DNA of 64,000 nt from Heterotrichella gracilis. Lineage: Eukaryota; Sar; Xanthophyceae; Tribonematales; Xanthonemataceae. A program made the translations under genes and the position numbers. The DNA lies in assembly GCA_032358255.1 (NCBI GenBank), contig JAULBX010028935.1, positions 1 through 64,000 on the forward strand, read 5' to 3'. Positions 12,601 through 23,500 of this stretch are shown here, one piece after another (position 1 is the stretch's first letter; each line of letters starts with the position of its first letter). Under the pieces are notes generated by a model that saw only the letters and a list, made by a program, of their open reading frames with translations, had not been told where the DNA came from and ran no database searches.

Positions 12601-13732
12601 AGCTTACCCCGGAGACTCCAGTTGCTCTATCCAGATGTCCTGTTGAGATAGTTGATAGTTGTCTCAAGCTCGCAACCTGCACCCAGTACAGAGTTATACA
12701 GAGTTTTATAGTTTATTGTATCATTATTTACTGTTATATTTTATGTGTAATTGACTCGCCACCACGAGACAGATATAGCTTGCTATACTTAGCTATCTTG
12801 CTGGAGGCCTGCCAATTGCCCACTATTTGTTCCTTCCTGCCAAAGTCGTTACAAGCTTTCTCATCACATCTCCAAATTACAGACTGTATGGGAGGATACA
12901 CAAACTCACCTGCTGCCTTCTCCCCTAGCAGGTAGCCCCTTCTGCCACCCACCTGCGCTGCTCAGCACCGGGCAAAGGCAAGAGCTTTGCACGGATTATC
13001 ACCACACGCAGGACTCAGGTCACCCGCGCAGCCCCTGCTGGTGCTTCTCCCTTTGACGCAGTGCTGAGGACTGCTGACTCTCGCTTCGAGTACTGTGACT
13101 CACGTGACGCACTGGTGAGGGCTACATTTTTTACCGATGCTTCACCACAAGGGTGGTGTGCATTATACCTGATTTCCCTTTCCATTTTGCTGGGTGTGAA
13201 ACGTACTAAACGTACAGTATGGTCATGGCCTGTTGGCAAGTGAGAGCGGCACAACAATGCCCTACTCTGGCTTTTACTTACCAAACAGCTCTCGCTACCA
13301 AAGTTCCCATGCCACGCTTGATAACCTTGATTATATATTTGGTAAATAACCAATATTGATAGTTAAATTGTACCTGCACACGCATGCACATAGCAACAGG
13401 GCGTTTATAGTTTGGGTAATGGCGCACCGTCCGCATGTGAAATTGACACTGAACAACAGTTCCTAGACCCACAGTGGCAAAATCACCCCAGGCTCCGTCA
13501 CGCTAGGGCTCATCCAAGTTAGGCCCTGGGTGACTAATCCTTGCTGTTATTGTGTTACTATTCATCAATTATTACTTGACCAGCAACGCTGAACCAGCTG
13601 TCCTTTTCCTATGCAGTACCGGAAGGGACACTACTGCTCTTAGCTGATCATACATAGCAACTCAGGACAGGCTGCATAGTTTTCTATTATTTTCATCTAT
13701 TTTGGTAATATCTGGGCTGCTTGTGCTTGCAG
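9631..13732. other. Gene-poor region, mostly no recognisable genes
   Basis: Open frames here are short and none shows a known domain. Visible items are a B-box-like GGTTCGATTCC at about 9911-9922 without a matching T-stem, and a diverged direct repeat at about 11375-11640 and 11641-11745 (both with AAGGCGGTTC and an ATAACCCTA.A.AAGG core, both ending AATAGGTCATG). A short frame at about 13061-13243 contains FFTDASPQGW, discussed under findings. Confidence 0.4.
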
Positions 13733-13949
13733 TTGCCAAATGGTATGCAGGAGGTCCTTTCTGCTCAAAAGAAGAAGGCATTCGCAGACTATTTTGCCTT
13801 GGAAGATGACATCTGGGACGCACAACGCGCTTGTGCCAAGGCGGCTTTTGCCAGCAACAAAGAGCTGCAGGCGGCCTGGGAAGCGCACCTTGCAGACCTC
13901 AAAAAAAAGAAAATGGCTCTAAAGGAGCTGTTGACTGACCTAGATGAAG
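13733..13949 (+). CDS. Orphan coding exon, coiled-coil type
   Basis: An exon with acceptor TTGCAG (13727-13732) and donor GAAG|GTACTG (after 13949) encodes about 72 residues rich in Lys, Glu, Ala and Gln (for example QEVLSAQKKKAFADYF and HLADLKKKKMALKELL). It looks like an alpha-helical coiled coil. I could not connect it in phase to other exons, so it is either part of a poorly visible gene or a remnant. Nearby coding fragments (14651-14899, 15331-15700) lie on the same strand. The function is unknown. Confidence 0.42.
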
Positions 13950-14650
13950 GTACTGACTGCTTTTGCATTGAAGTTTCCAACAATGTTGCTTGAGTGCACA
14001 TTGAACAAAGACTATCGCTGCTAGAATTTGCAAGGCTCGATATACTGTAGGTTGGTGAACCCATCCCGCACCTTTCAAAACCACAATTAACCTGTTAATA
14101 AACCTATCCCGCACCATCCCACACCTCAAAATAATTATTTTATGCATCCCGCACCCCCACCACGCACAAATTAAATCAAATATTTTCTATCACGCTCTGC
14201 TCGTCCCGCACGAGTCAAGTGTCGTGCAAAGCACACCGTGCGGTGGATTAACTCGTACGAAGTAGCTAACAGCCGTCGAATTGAAATTAGATCGCTGCTA
14301 GACGCGAAGTAGCCGTTTCACCGCATCTACATGGCCGGAATGCACACATGCACGATTTTGTACTGTCGCGCAGGCAACTTTCGATTTAATAAACCTATAT
14401 TCAGGTATTCAGGATTGCAAGTTGACTACTGTGTCTGCAAACCACTTACATATCAACAATGTACACAGTGACACTGTACAACTGTGTCTGGCGCCACTTA
14501 CATAGCAACAACTTTGCTCAAGGCCCCAAATATGTCAGCATGATCAGTTAAAATCATTGTTTAAAAAATTCGTTAATTAAACAACGCCCCTTCCCATTGC
14601 CCCAACGATTATTTTGAAATGCTCGGACGGTTCGGTATGTATGTTGTATT

Positions 14651-14899
14651 ATGTATGAAATCCGTGCCCCACTGTGGACGCAAAAGCCGCTCCCCAGGTA
14701 CTGGTTTGTGCCCGACATTCTATCAGGTTTTAAAAATAAACCAAGGTGTGCGGACAGAACCTTTGAAGAAGTGCTCATTAGCACCATTGATGGAATGTCT
14801 GTGCAATTTGCAACAATGGCCAGTCCTTGCAGGTTGCCTCTTTGTAAATTAATTTGTCAGCCATTAATTTGTGGTCTGCTCACGGGTGTCAATCTTTGA
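14651..14899 (+). CDS. Possible coding fragment, unknown
   Basis: The open frame has a protein-like composition (segments EIRAPLWTQKPLPRYWFVPD and RTFEEVLISTIDGMSVQF), unlike the low-complexity frames around it. A possible donor AG|GTACTG lies inside it at about 14696, and another AG|GTTGCC at about 14837. No family was recognised. It may belong with the coding scraps at 13733 and 15331 as pieces of one decayed gene or mobile element. Confidence 0.28.
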   Translation: MYEIRAPLWTQKPLPRYWFVPDILSGFKNKPRCADRTFEEVLISTIDGMSVQFATMASPCRLPLCKLICQPLICGLLTGVNL

Positions 14900-15330
14900 A
14901 TTTGCATTAAACGCCTTGCCAGCATACTTATCAGCATACTGTGCTTGGTCTACGTTATCAGTGTTGCAACAAGCTTGCCTCTTGTGGTGCCTGCAGGATC
15001 TTCATGCGTGTTTCAAAACTGTGGGATGTAGTATCCAGTTGTGCACAGGAAACGGACATGACATACTTGACAAAGTGACGTAGTGTATTTCTGTAATTCT
15101 CCAGTATCAAAATGGGGGTATGGTCCCTGGTATCTTACGTGCACCTCGAAGATACAAGTCCTCGGATGTTGCCTGCACTACCATTTCTTCAGGTCAATCA
15201 GGGATGGCAGCGCTGATCTTGGCCCGACTCTCATGGTGCGCTGCAACCACATGTGTCATCTATTGATAACAAGCCTTGAGCTCCAGCATGCCCTTCTCCC
15301 TATGCTTTCTCAAATGGGCATGAAATCCAG

Positions 15331-15819
15331 TTGGATGGGGGGTATAGAGGCCTTGCTGCATGTGTGTTGGCCATATCACCGCCATATTTCAGTTGCTTCT
15401 CGACAAATCCATTACTTAAAAATTTCAATACCTCAATGCAACACAGCGTGGAGTTCTTTTATTGCATCAGCACCGATATGCCTTCATTGCGAGGTCACTG
15501 TGTGAGTGCCCAACATCACTACAGGGTGCTTAGGCTACGGGAAAGAGCTTGGTCTGGTCACCCTCGCATGCATTCATGGTACAAAGTGTCACATTTCAAT
15601 GCTGATTATGTTGATTTACATGCTGAGATGGATAGAAGCTATGTTGAACCTGTAATCTTCAGTCAGGTTACTAACATGCATTTACATGATTGGAACCCAG
15701 GGGATGGGGGCTCAGGCAATTGCCATAGGCGCCTCAGAGTGTCCTGGGAGAGGCTGGTGGGAGGCAGAGTGGGCGCAGCTCATTCTGTGCCATCCAGACT
15801 GCTGCATGAAAGCCGATAA
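15331..15819 (+). CDS. Possible coding fragment, unknown
   Basis: A 162-codon open frame whose middle part (HSWYKVSHFNADYVDLHAEM and SYVEPVIFSQVTNMHLHDW) reads like real protein. The end overlaps, antisense, a better-looking minus-strand exon (16012-15734), so only the first two-thirds is plausible. No family was recognised and no splice chain was established. Confidence 0.25.
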   Translation: MDGGYRGLAACVLAISPPYFSCFSTNPLLKNFNTSMQHSVEFFYCISTDMPSLRGHCVSAQHHYRVLRLRERAWSGHPRMHSWYKVSHFNADYVDLHAEMDRSYVEPVIFSQVTNMHLHDWNPGDGGSGNCHRRLRVSWERLVGGRVGAAHSVPSRLLHESR

Positions 15820-16163
15820 GTTTTGCGACATGGCAGAGGAGGGGATTGCAGCGGAGCATTTGGTGGCGCACCTGCACATCTGCCTCTGGGTCATACAAAT
15901 CCGCATGGGTTGGGGTGATGACGTGTATGCTCCCGTCCTTGAGAAGTACCCCTTTGCACCCATACATGGCCTGCCTTTGCTGGCGGAGAAGATATTCAAG
16001 GATCTCCCAGTGCTGCGTGAAAAAACTGTTGACAAGGATACTTCTTGGGAGACAGAAGAAGATAGGTCGGTCACCAGGATCTCGAGGGCTTGCGTCCTCA
16101 AATCAAAAGTGGCAGAGTGATCCATCAGCCTGAGGCGCTCGAGATGCACAGGCACCAAGGGGG
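15734..16163 (-). CDS. Two-part coding segment, frame broken by 29 nt
   Basis: On the minus strand, an exon from an acceptor CTGCAG (16164) runs 16163-16042 and encodes VPVHLERLRLMDH...ALEILVTDLSSS. A second part, 16012-15734, encodes HWEILEYLLRQQRQAMYG, GVLLKDGSIHVITPTHADLY and ending ASPRTL then TGA. Between them are 29 nt that begin GTATCC and end CGCAG. Removing them keeps the frame; keeping them shifts it. This could be a very short intron, or a small insertion in a decayed gene. The composition is strongly protein-like, but I recognise no family. The 5' end is not seen. Confidence 0.42.
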
Positions 16164-17549
16164 CTGCAGGCAACAAGAAGGTGATGGGTGATTAAGGCAA
16201 CATGCAGCAGGTGATGGGAGAGCACCGATGGGTTATGTCCCCCCCACCATTCTCCTCACTGCTGGCTGGCAGGATGTGGCTTGCACAACCAAGTGGCGCT
16301 GCAGCAGTGGCCGTTCACGAGCAAGCAGCGGTGGCCTGATGCGCAAGTCTTATGTGGCGGGGACTGGTGAAGCGCATGCTGGGATGCAAATTGACGAATG
16401 AGATGATGGGCATGTGAGCGCCCATTGAGTCTTTGTCGGTTTTTGAAGTGACACTGTTCTGTGTTTGAGAAGTCTTAGACAAGTTTAAAACTCTAATATT
16501 TATTGTATGTGCTTGCGTAGCCCTGATTTGCATCAGCCGGGTTTGCGCTGAAGGAAATCCTATCCATGTTGTCAATTTGTAGTGCCAATGTGCGTCTTTG
16601 CTTTGGTTTGCTATCAGGATGCTGTGGTTTGTTTTAAATGTGGGCCTCGCGGTGACATTGTGCGCTGCAAAACATCAGTCCAAAAATCTGATAGAAACAA
16701 CATTAATTGCAAGTCTCTAAATCAGATTTTGTCAGCCATCAACTCATTATGAGGCCCCACCAGTGGACACAACCATTTACAGAGAATCAGTACTGCCCAG
16801 TACGTGATCAGTCAAGTATTTAGAACCAGGTGCTTAGCTTATCACATGATCAGGTGCTTAACTTATCATGTGATTCATAGTAATCAGTGGCGTGTGCACA
16901 GTACAATGTATGTCATGTGGATTGGCTGGTCCGACCAACCAGGACCCAACCTGGCAGGACCCTAGGTTGATCATGGTCATCATGATGATGATGCAAGCTG
17001 GGTCCTGGACCGGGGAATGGCACATGCCATTGGCTGGGATTCTCTACTGAAGTCCTACTCATCTTTATTATTGGTAGATTACCAGAAAATGACAGAAAAA
17101 GGCTTGAAAGCAAAACGATACCACATGATCTTGTCGACGGCAAACTTTGATACAAAAACGTGCAACCCTTGCTCCAGATCTGCCTGAACTCAACCTGATG
17201 GATTCTGACACAGTCATGGTTCCAAGTACCGTTCAACCATCAACAACAGCTGTTTCCAAATTCAACAACAGCACAACGTCCATGATATTCCACCGCAAAA
17301 GTGCAGGGTGTACCGTTCAACACTTTGGAAGGCCTACGTAGAACCCCACCAAGCCGGGTACCCCACCAAGCCTATCCAACAAATCATTCAGTCACCACCA
17401 CATCGTGGCACCTGGTGCAAACCCATCACACGCCAATTGGATTGCACGCCAGGCCTTGTGGCTTGCAGCCAAGGACAGCCTCGCCACAACGCAATCAATA
17501 TAATCCGACCAATGTTTTGATGAGGCACGTCGTTATATATTTTTGTTTC
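16164..17549. other. Intergenic region
   Basis: 3' flank of the minus-strand annealing-helicase gene. A near-perfect tandem duplication of about 24 bases (CAGGTGCTTA(G/A)CTTATCA) lies at about 16829-16873, and a palindrome-rich stretch (TGGTCATCATGATGATGATG) at about 16973-16993. Open frames here are short and have no recognisable domain. Confidence 0.45.
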
Positions 17550-20500
17550 TCAACTCGACAAATCCACCACCTCGGATGCGTTGCTGGACGTGCGAGCGCG
17601 TTTGGCAGCAGGGGGGGCGTTATCCTGTGTCAAATCCACCACCTCCTCCACTCCATCCCCAGACCCTGACCCCGGCTGCGACCCCCTTCCAGCCCCGTTT
17701 CCTGACACAGGTTGTGACCCCCTGGCTGAGCCATGGCCATCCTGGGAAGGTCCAGGGTTTGATTCTGGCTGAGAAACCCTGGCAGGCTCGTGGCTGTCCT
17801 GTGAGGGGCCTCTGGCGTCAGCTGGGTACAGGGCTGCGGGTTGGGGTGGTGCTGCGGAGGCTGGCGGGTGTGCGCTGGCGCCGCGCTGCGATGATGCATC
17901 GAGCACGCCTGCAGTTGGAGGACCGTGGCGACGATCATGTGACCATACATCATTTTTTGTATTGTACCGACCTCTGTATTATACAGTATACAACAGCAGA
18001 ACATTACAACGTGATTCAGGAGGGACCTTGCATGGCAGGGTTTAGGGTCAATGCGCACCTTGTGAGGCAGGGCCAGCTGGGTAGCACTGCACATCGTCTC
18101 CATCCTCCTGTGTGGTTGCGCCTGCACTGGCCTCGGTACGTGCGGCCTGCTGCTCGCCCCACCCGGCAAAGCCACTGGCGGTGGTGATGTTCAGCCCTGA
18201 TGCACAAATTCAAGATAAAAAAAAAAATGAATTGTTAGTTCAATTTAAATTAATTGTTTTCAAAAAATGATGAATTTAATCAACGTCATTTTTTTAAATC
18301 CTAAAACAAAACATTTTTGTTTTTTCTTACCAGAAATTACTGCTGTCGTCAGAGTTATTCACCCTACACATTCATTCACACCTCGCGTCACCCTGTATCT
18401 CATGTTAGCATCTGACACCCAGATTACTCACCATGATTCAATATGCGTTGTCAAACTACAGGTATTAGCACAGACGGCAGTTCAGGGGGCAGGCACGCCA
18501 CTAGGTAGTAACACGGTGCACCGGGCAGGGTTGTTTACCCTTGTGCAGGGTTTCATAACCCTTGCATAGGGTTCTTACCTGTGGCGGAGGCTGCAGCCTT
18601 GCCATCCAGTGCCCTGGCCACTATATTGAGCTTGCGGTTGACAAGTGGCCAGATGACGTCATCGATGGTGCCTGAAGCAGCCAAAAAATAGTGGTTTAGG
18701 GTTTAGGGTTTGCACTTTTCGATTTGCGATGCATGGTGAGGCCGGAACAACATCAAAAATGTTTTCTGTGCCAGCAAATGGAAGCGGGGGTTTCCTCACC
18801 TGGCGGTGCAGGTAGTGCACCTCCAGCGATGATGTCTGCCCCACCCTGTGCGCCCTGTCCTCTGCCTAAATTCACTACCCTCGCCAAGGGTTCAGAAGGA
18901 CATAAACCCTTGGTCCTGTTCCCCCCAACGCACGCTACCCACCTGGTCCCTTCCAATGCCTCAACCACGCCCTGCAAATTACCCTAGGCAAGGGTTTCCT
19001 CACCTGGCGCGTGCAGGTAGTGCACCTCCAGCGATGCTGTCTGCCCCACCCTGTGCGCCCTGTCCTCTGCCTGAATCAGCTGGCCAGGGGTCCAGTACAT
19101 CTCGGCAAAGACCACCACCTGGGCCGCTGTGAGGGTCAAGCCAACCTGCAAGGTGAACGGGCTGTTAGGGTCTAGATGTTATGGTTTGGAATAAAGGGTG
19201 GGGCGGTCAAAGTGAGGCCCATGGTGATTATGATTTGGGATCTAGGGGTTAATGGTGAGGAACGCAGAGTAACCCACCAGTAACACAACATAGGCTACTG
19301 ACCACCACAAGCAACCCACCAGTAACTCTTAATCACATCGGCTCGTGCCACCACAAGCAACCACCCGCGCAGTGATCATGCACCCTTGACAGCAGGGCCA
19401 TCCCACACATTGGATCACAATGACGATTTCACACAATTGAATGCACAGCAACTCACCCCTGCTGCAGTGATCGACAGCAGGCCGATCATGCAGGTCTGAT
19501 CGTCCTGGAATCGGTCCATGGCTGCCTTGCGTTTGCCATCCGCCACCCCCCCATCGATTCGCATGTACCCCACTTGCAACACCGCCTTGCAGGCCTCCTC
19601 CAGGGCTCCCAGCACGCTCTTGTGGTGCGCAAAAACAAGCACCTTGCGGCCTGCGGTTGCAATAGAAATACATATAACACATATCAATTACTGCATTGCG
19701 CTTTTGTGGTCCGCAACCCGAACGTGTTGCCCTGCAACGACAATGAAACCACATACTACATCATAGAAAAATCAAAACTATCCAAATACATACAGGAGAT
19801 ATTTATTACTAGGACAGAGCGGTTGGCGCAAGGCATTCAGGACTGCCCATCAAACTGGCTGCACTGCCAAACCGCGTGGAACGAGTACGAGATTTGAACA
19901 TTACATTTACTTCGCGCCACCCACCAGGTGGCTCAGATGCCCCACCGCCGCTGGTAAGGGTCCAGGGCCCAGGGTTCAGGGGCTAGGGTTTAGGGTTTCC
20001 CCACCCCACCGCTCTCCAGGAGGTGCTGCAGGTGCTCCACCGCTGCTTTGCACTTGGCGGGGCCTGACTCGGAGTACAGCATGTTGAGCAAGGACTCGCG
20101 CAGCATCTGCAGGCACACAGGGTGTAGGGTTAAGAGTTTAGGGTTTAGCTGGGCCTGACTGGAAGTACAGCAGGATGAGTAGGGACTCTCGCAGCATCTG
20201 CAGGCGCCCCGACAGCCTCAGACCTCAAGGTTTACATGTTCAGTTGCTAAGGGTATAGGGTCCGGATTTAAGGAGTGCCTGGGCTTGAACCTTGAGTGCA
20301 GGTGATTGAGTGCATAACTGAATGCCACAGAGGGCGGCCCATCCGGCTTTGGTACTAAGCAGTACTTGGGTACATAATGTCTACGCGCCTGGTATACAGA
20401 ATGGTGGCATGCGTTGTGTTCACGATTTAGGGTCAGGGTCAAGGTTTGGGCTTCCCGAGCTCACCTGCACCTCCTGCTCAGACTTGCTGGTGACCGCCTC

Positions 20501-23500
20501 CAGTGCCGCCATTAGGGTTCCAATTTAGGATTTAGGGTTTAGGGTTCCCGCACCTGCACCTCCAGCTCAGACTTGCTGGTGTCCGCCTCCAGCGCCGCCA
20601 TTAGGGTTTACATATAGGGTATACCTTTAGGTTTAGGGATTAGGGTTTTCGTACCTGCACCTCCTGCTCAGACTTGCTGGTGTCTGCCTCCAGTGCCGCC
20701 ATCCTGTGCTTGATGCGCTCAATCTCCTGAAGGGGGTGTGATTAGGGTTTAGGGTTTGGGATTTTTATCAGGGTTTCAGGGATGCAAGGTGCTTGATGCG
20801 CTCTATCTCCTGAATGGGGTGGGGTAAGGGTTTAGGGTTTGGGTGGTGGTGGTGTGGGTGGTGGTGGTGGTGGTGGTGGCGGCGGTCCCACCAAATGCAA
20901 AGGCCAATGCAGCAATGCACCACCCCATCACCCAATCCCACCACATACATAAATCAACGCTCTCACCCATCACCAGATGCTGCCAGTCCATACCACTGCA
21001 AGATACAGGCCACTACCCACACTTACCGGGACATAGTCTGCATCTGGCGTGATGAGTACCCTGCTGCGGCGCTTGTCAGGCAGCTCAGTCAGCACATCTT
21101 TCTTCAGGCGCCGAATCATCAGGTGGGATTCGAGGATGCCTGCAGTTACCAGGTGGACAAATGTCTACGTTAGCCCACCCACTTTTGGAAAACAGACATG
21201 GTGGAGGGCCAATCAGCGGTTCGGGGTTGCCTAAATGGTAATTTTTTTGGGTCTCTGGTCCAATTTATATAATGTTAAATGCTTGTCAGGGAGCTCAGTC
21301 AGCACATCTTTCAGGCGCCGCACCATCAGGTGGGATTCGAGGATGCCTGCAGAGGGGTGTACTGTGTAAATTGCAATCTGTACAGTACACATGTTTATAT
21401 ATGTATATTAGTTAGCGGAACCCCTGTGACATTCCATTTTCATTTCAAGCCCAAATTGAGACGCCAAAATTTAAGCCATCAGCCATGGTGATTAGTTTCA
21501 GCCTTTCCTTACCATTCAGCTCAGCAAGGTTGGCAGACCCCCTGTAGTCCATCTGTCCCGGAGCATATCTGCTGGGGCGGGGTGCACAGTAGCGGTTGCC
21601 ATACTCCTCATAGCTGCCCACCAGCCCAGGGCGGAGCATCTCAATCTGTGCCAGATGGGGACCGATCATATACCTTGCTGGGGTCAGAGGTGGGTGAACA
21701 ACTGCAAAGACAGTGGTGTTCGGCATTCCAGGAGCAACAGTCCCCCCCATTTTCGCCACTGCACTTGCAATTTGGCAATGAGACGATGCCACCAGTGGCC
21801 ACATCTCGATTACTCCTGTCCCCTCCACCCTCCTCCCCACATAAAACATACCCAACACCACCACCCACACACACAACCCACCTGTGGCCACAGCTCAATG
21901 GGCCTGGACAGGGCGGGTGTGCCTGTCATCAAGATGGCGCGGGTGGCTGCCTTGACCAGAGGCATCACGAACTTGGTGCGCTGCAATGCACATGAAAAAT
22001 GGCCTCGGTCATTGACATGGTGAACAAAAGCCCCAAAGTGGAATGGGGTGCAAGGAGATGATATACACCCTTAAGGGGGCGCCTCAGGTGCGCACCCACC
22101 CTACAGGGAAAACCATCTGGTCATATTGCTCTACAGGCAGCATCCCTGCATCCAATCGCCCTATAGGGTCTACCTGTGTGATGTGGCTTTTGAGCAGGTG
22201 GCTCTCGTCGCAGATGACTGTGCGGCACCTCCTGGCCAACAATTACCCTAGAATAAACAGCTACCTCCTCAATTACCCTACAGGGTCTACCTGTGTGATG
22301 TGGCTTTTGAGCAGGTGGCTCTCGTCGCAGATGACTGTGCGGTACCTCCTGGCAAGTGCAGGCCCCATCTTCTGCACCAGGTCATAGGATGCGATGCAGA
22401 TGTGGGGGCTGGTGCGCAGGACTGACTCGGTGAGCTTGGACTGCACATCCTGCAGTAGTGGGGAGGGTTGTGGGGTTGATATTTGAATATTGCCACACAG
22501 GCTAGGCATTGTTGGTCGTTTTGCATGATGCTGTTCCCCTTTGGGGTCAATCACCCGAATCATGCCAATTTTTGTACTACACCAACTTCATCTCCCTCTC
22601 TCCGCCCACCCACCTCCTCATCTCAACCAGTGGACAGCCAGTTTAGAACGGCATCATATTACACCGGCTTCATCCCCCCCTCCCCATGCTTGCCCGCCCC
22701 TACCCTTTCCCCCTTCCCACTGGCTTCCCCCTCCTCCCACTTTCCCACCCCCATTCACCCACTCACCGCCCCCTTTGATATTACCACCAGGGCCTCAGGT
22801 TCAGGAATTAGCTCCAGGGGCAGCCAGTTCATGATGGCATCATACCACACCAGCTTCATGATGGAGGGGCACACGATGAGCAGGGGCCAATCTTCGGGAT
22901 AGCATGCAGCCACACACAATCCCTGAACTGTTTTGCCAAGCCCCATCTCGTCTGCTATCAGGCATCGCCCCTTGTGCTCCAGGGCAAAGCGCACCCCGTC
23001 CTGCTGGAACCTGGGGGCGGAGGGTGAGTGAGGGGTGAGGGGTCGAATTTGGGATGGGGGGATGGGATGGGAAGATTATGGTGGTTAGTGTGGTTTGTGC
23101 CATGCCATGCCACAAACCACACTACGAACCCTGCCCATGCCACTTGCCACCCTATTCCTGCAGCAGGTGTGCAATTCAAACTCACGTGTACAGCCTCTCG
23201 AAAATCTCCTCGGGCAGATTCCCCAGCCTCTCCTCCACCTGGGCCGGGGACAGCAGGTGGTCCGGCCGGGATTTCTTGACCACGCTCGCGGGGATCCCCT
23301 TGAGCTTGACGGGGATCCCACATGTTTTCAGCAGCTCCACGAATTTCCCGTAGCTGCCCACGTTGAAGAGCCAAACCTTGCGGTCCTTGTCCCACCTCCG
23401 CCCAAATTCTGCATAGTTGAGGGTCCTGCGGATAGGGAATGGGAAACATAAGTATATACGCAGCCTTGCCTTGGATTGGGTGTGTAGGGTTTGGGGTTTC

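Noticed and set aside
12492-12935. 147-codon plus-strand frame
   Set aside because: The first half is faintly protein-like, but it runs into AT-rich sequence, has no supporting splice sites and matches no family I know.
17543-18187. 214-codon plus-strand frame
   Set aside because: Antisense to the last two exons of the helicase gene; the minus frames join in phase to the rest of the protein.
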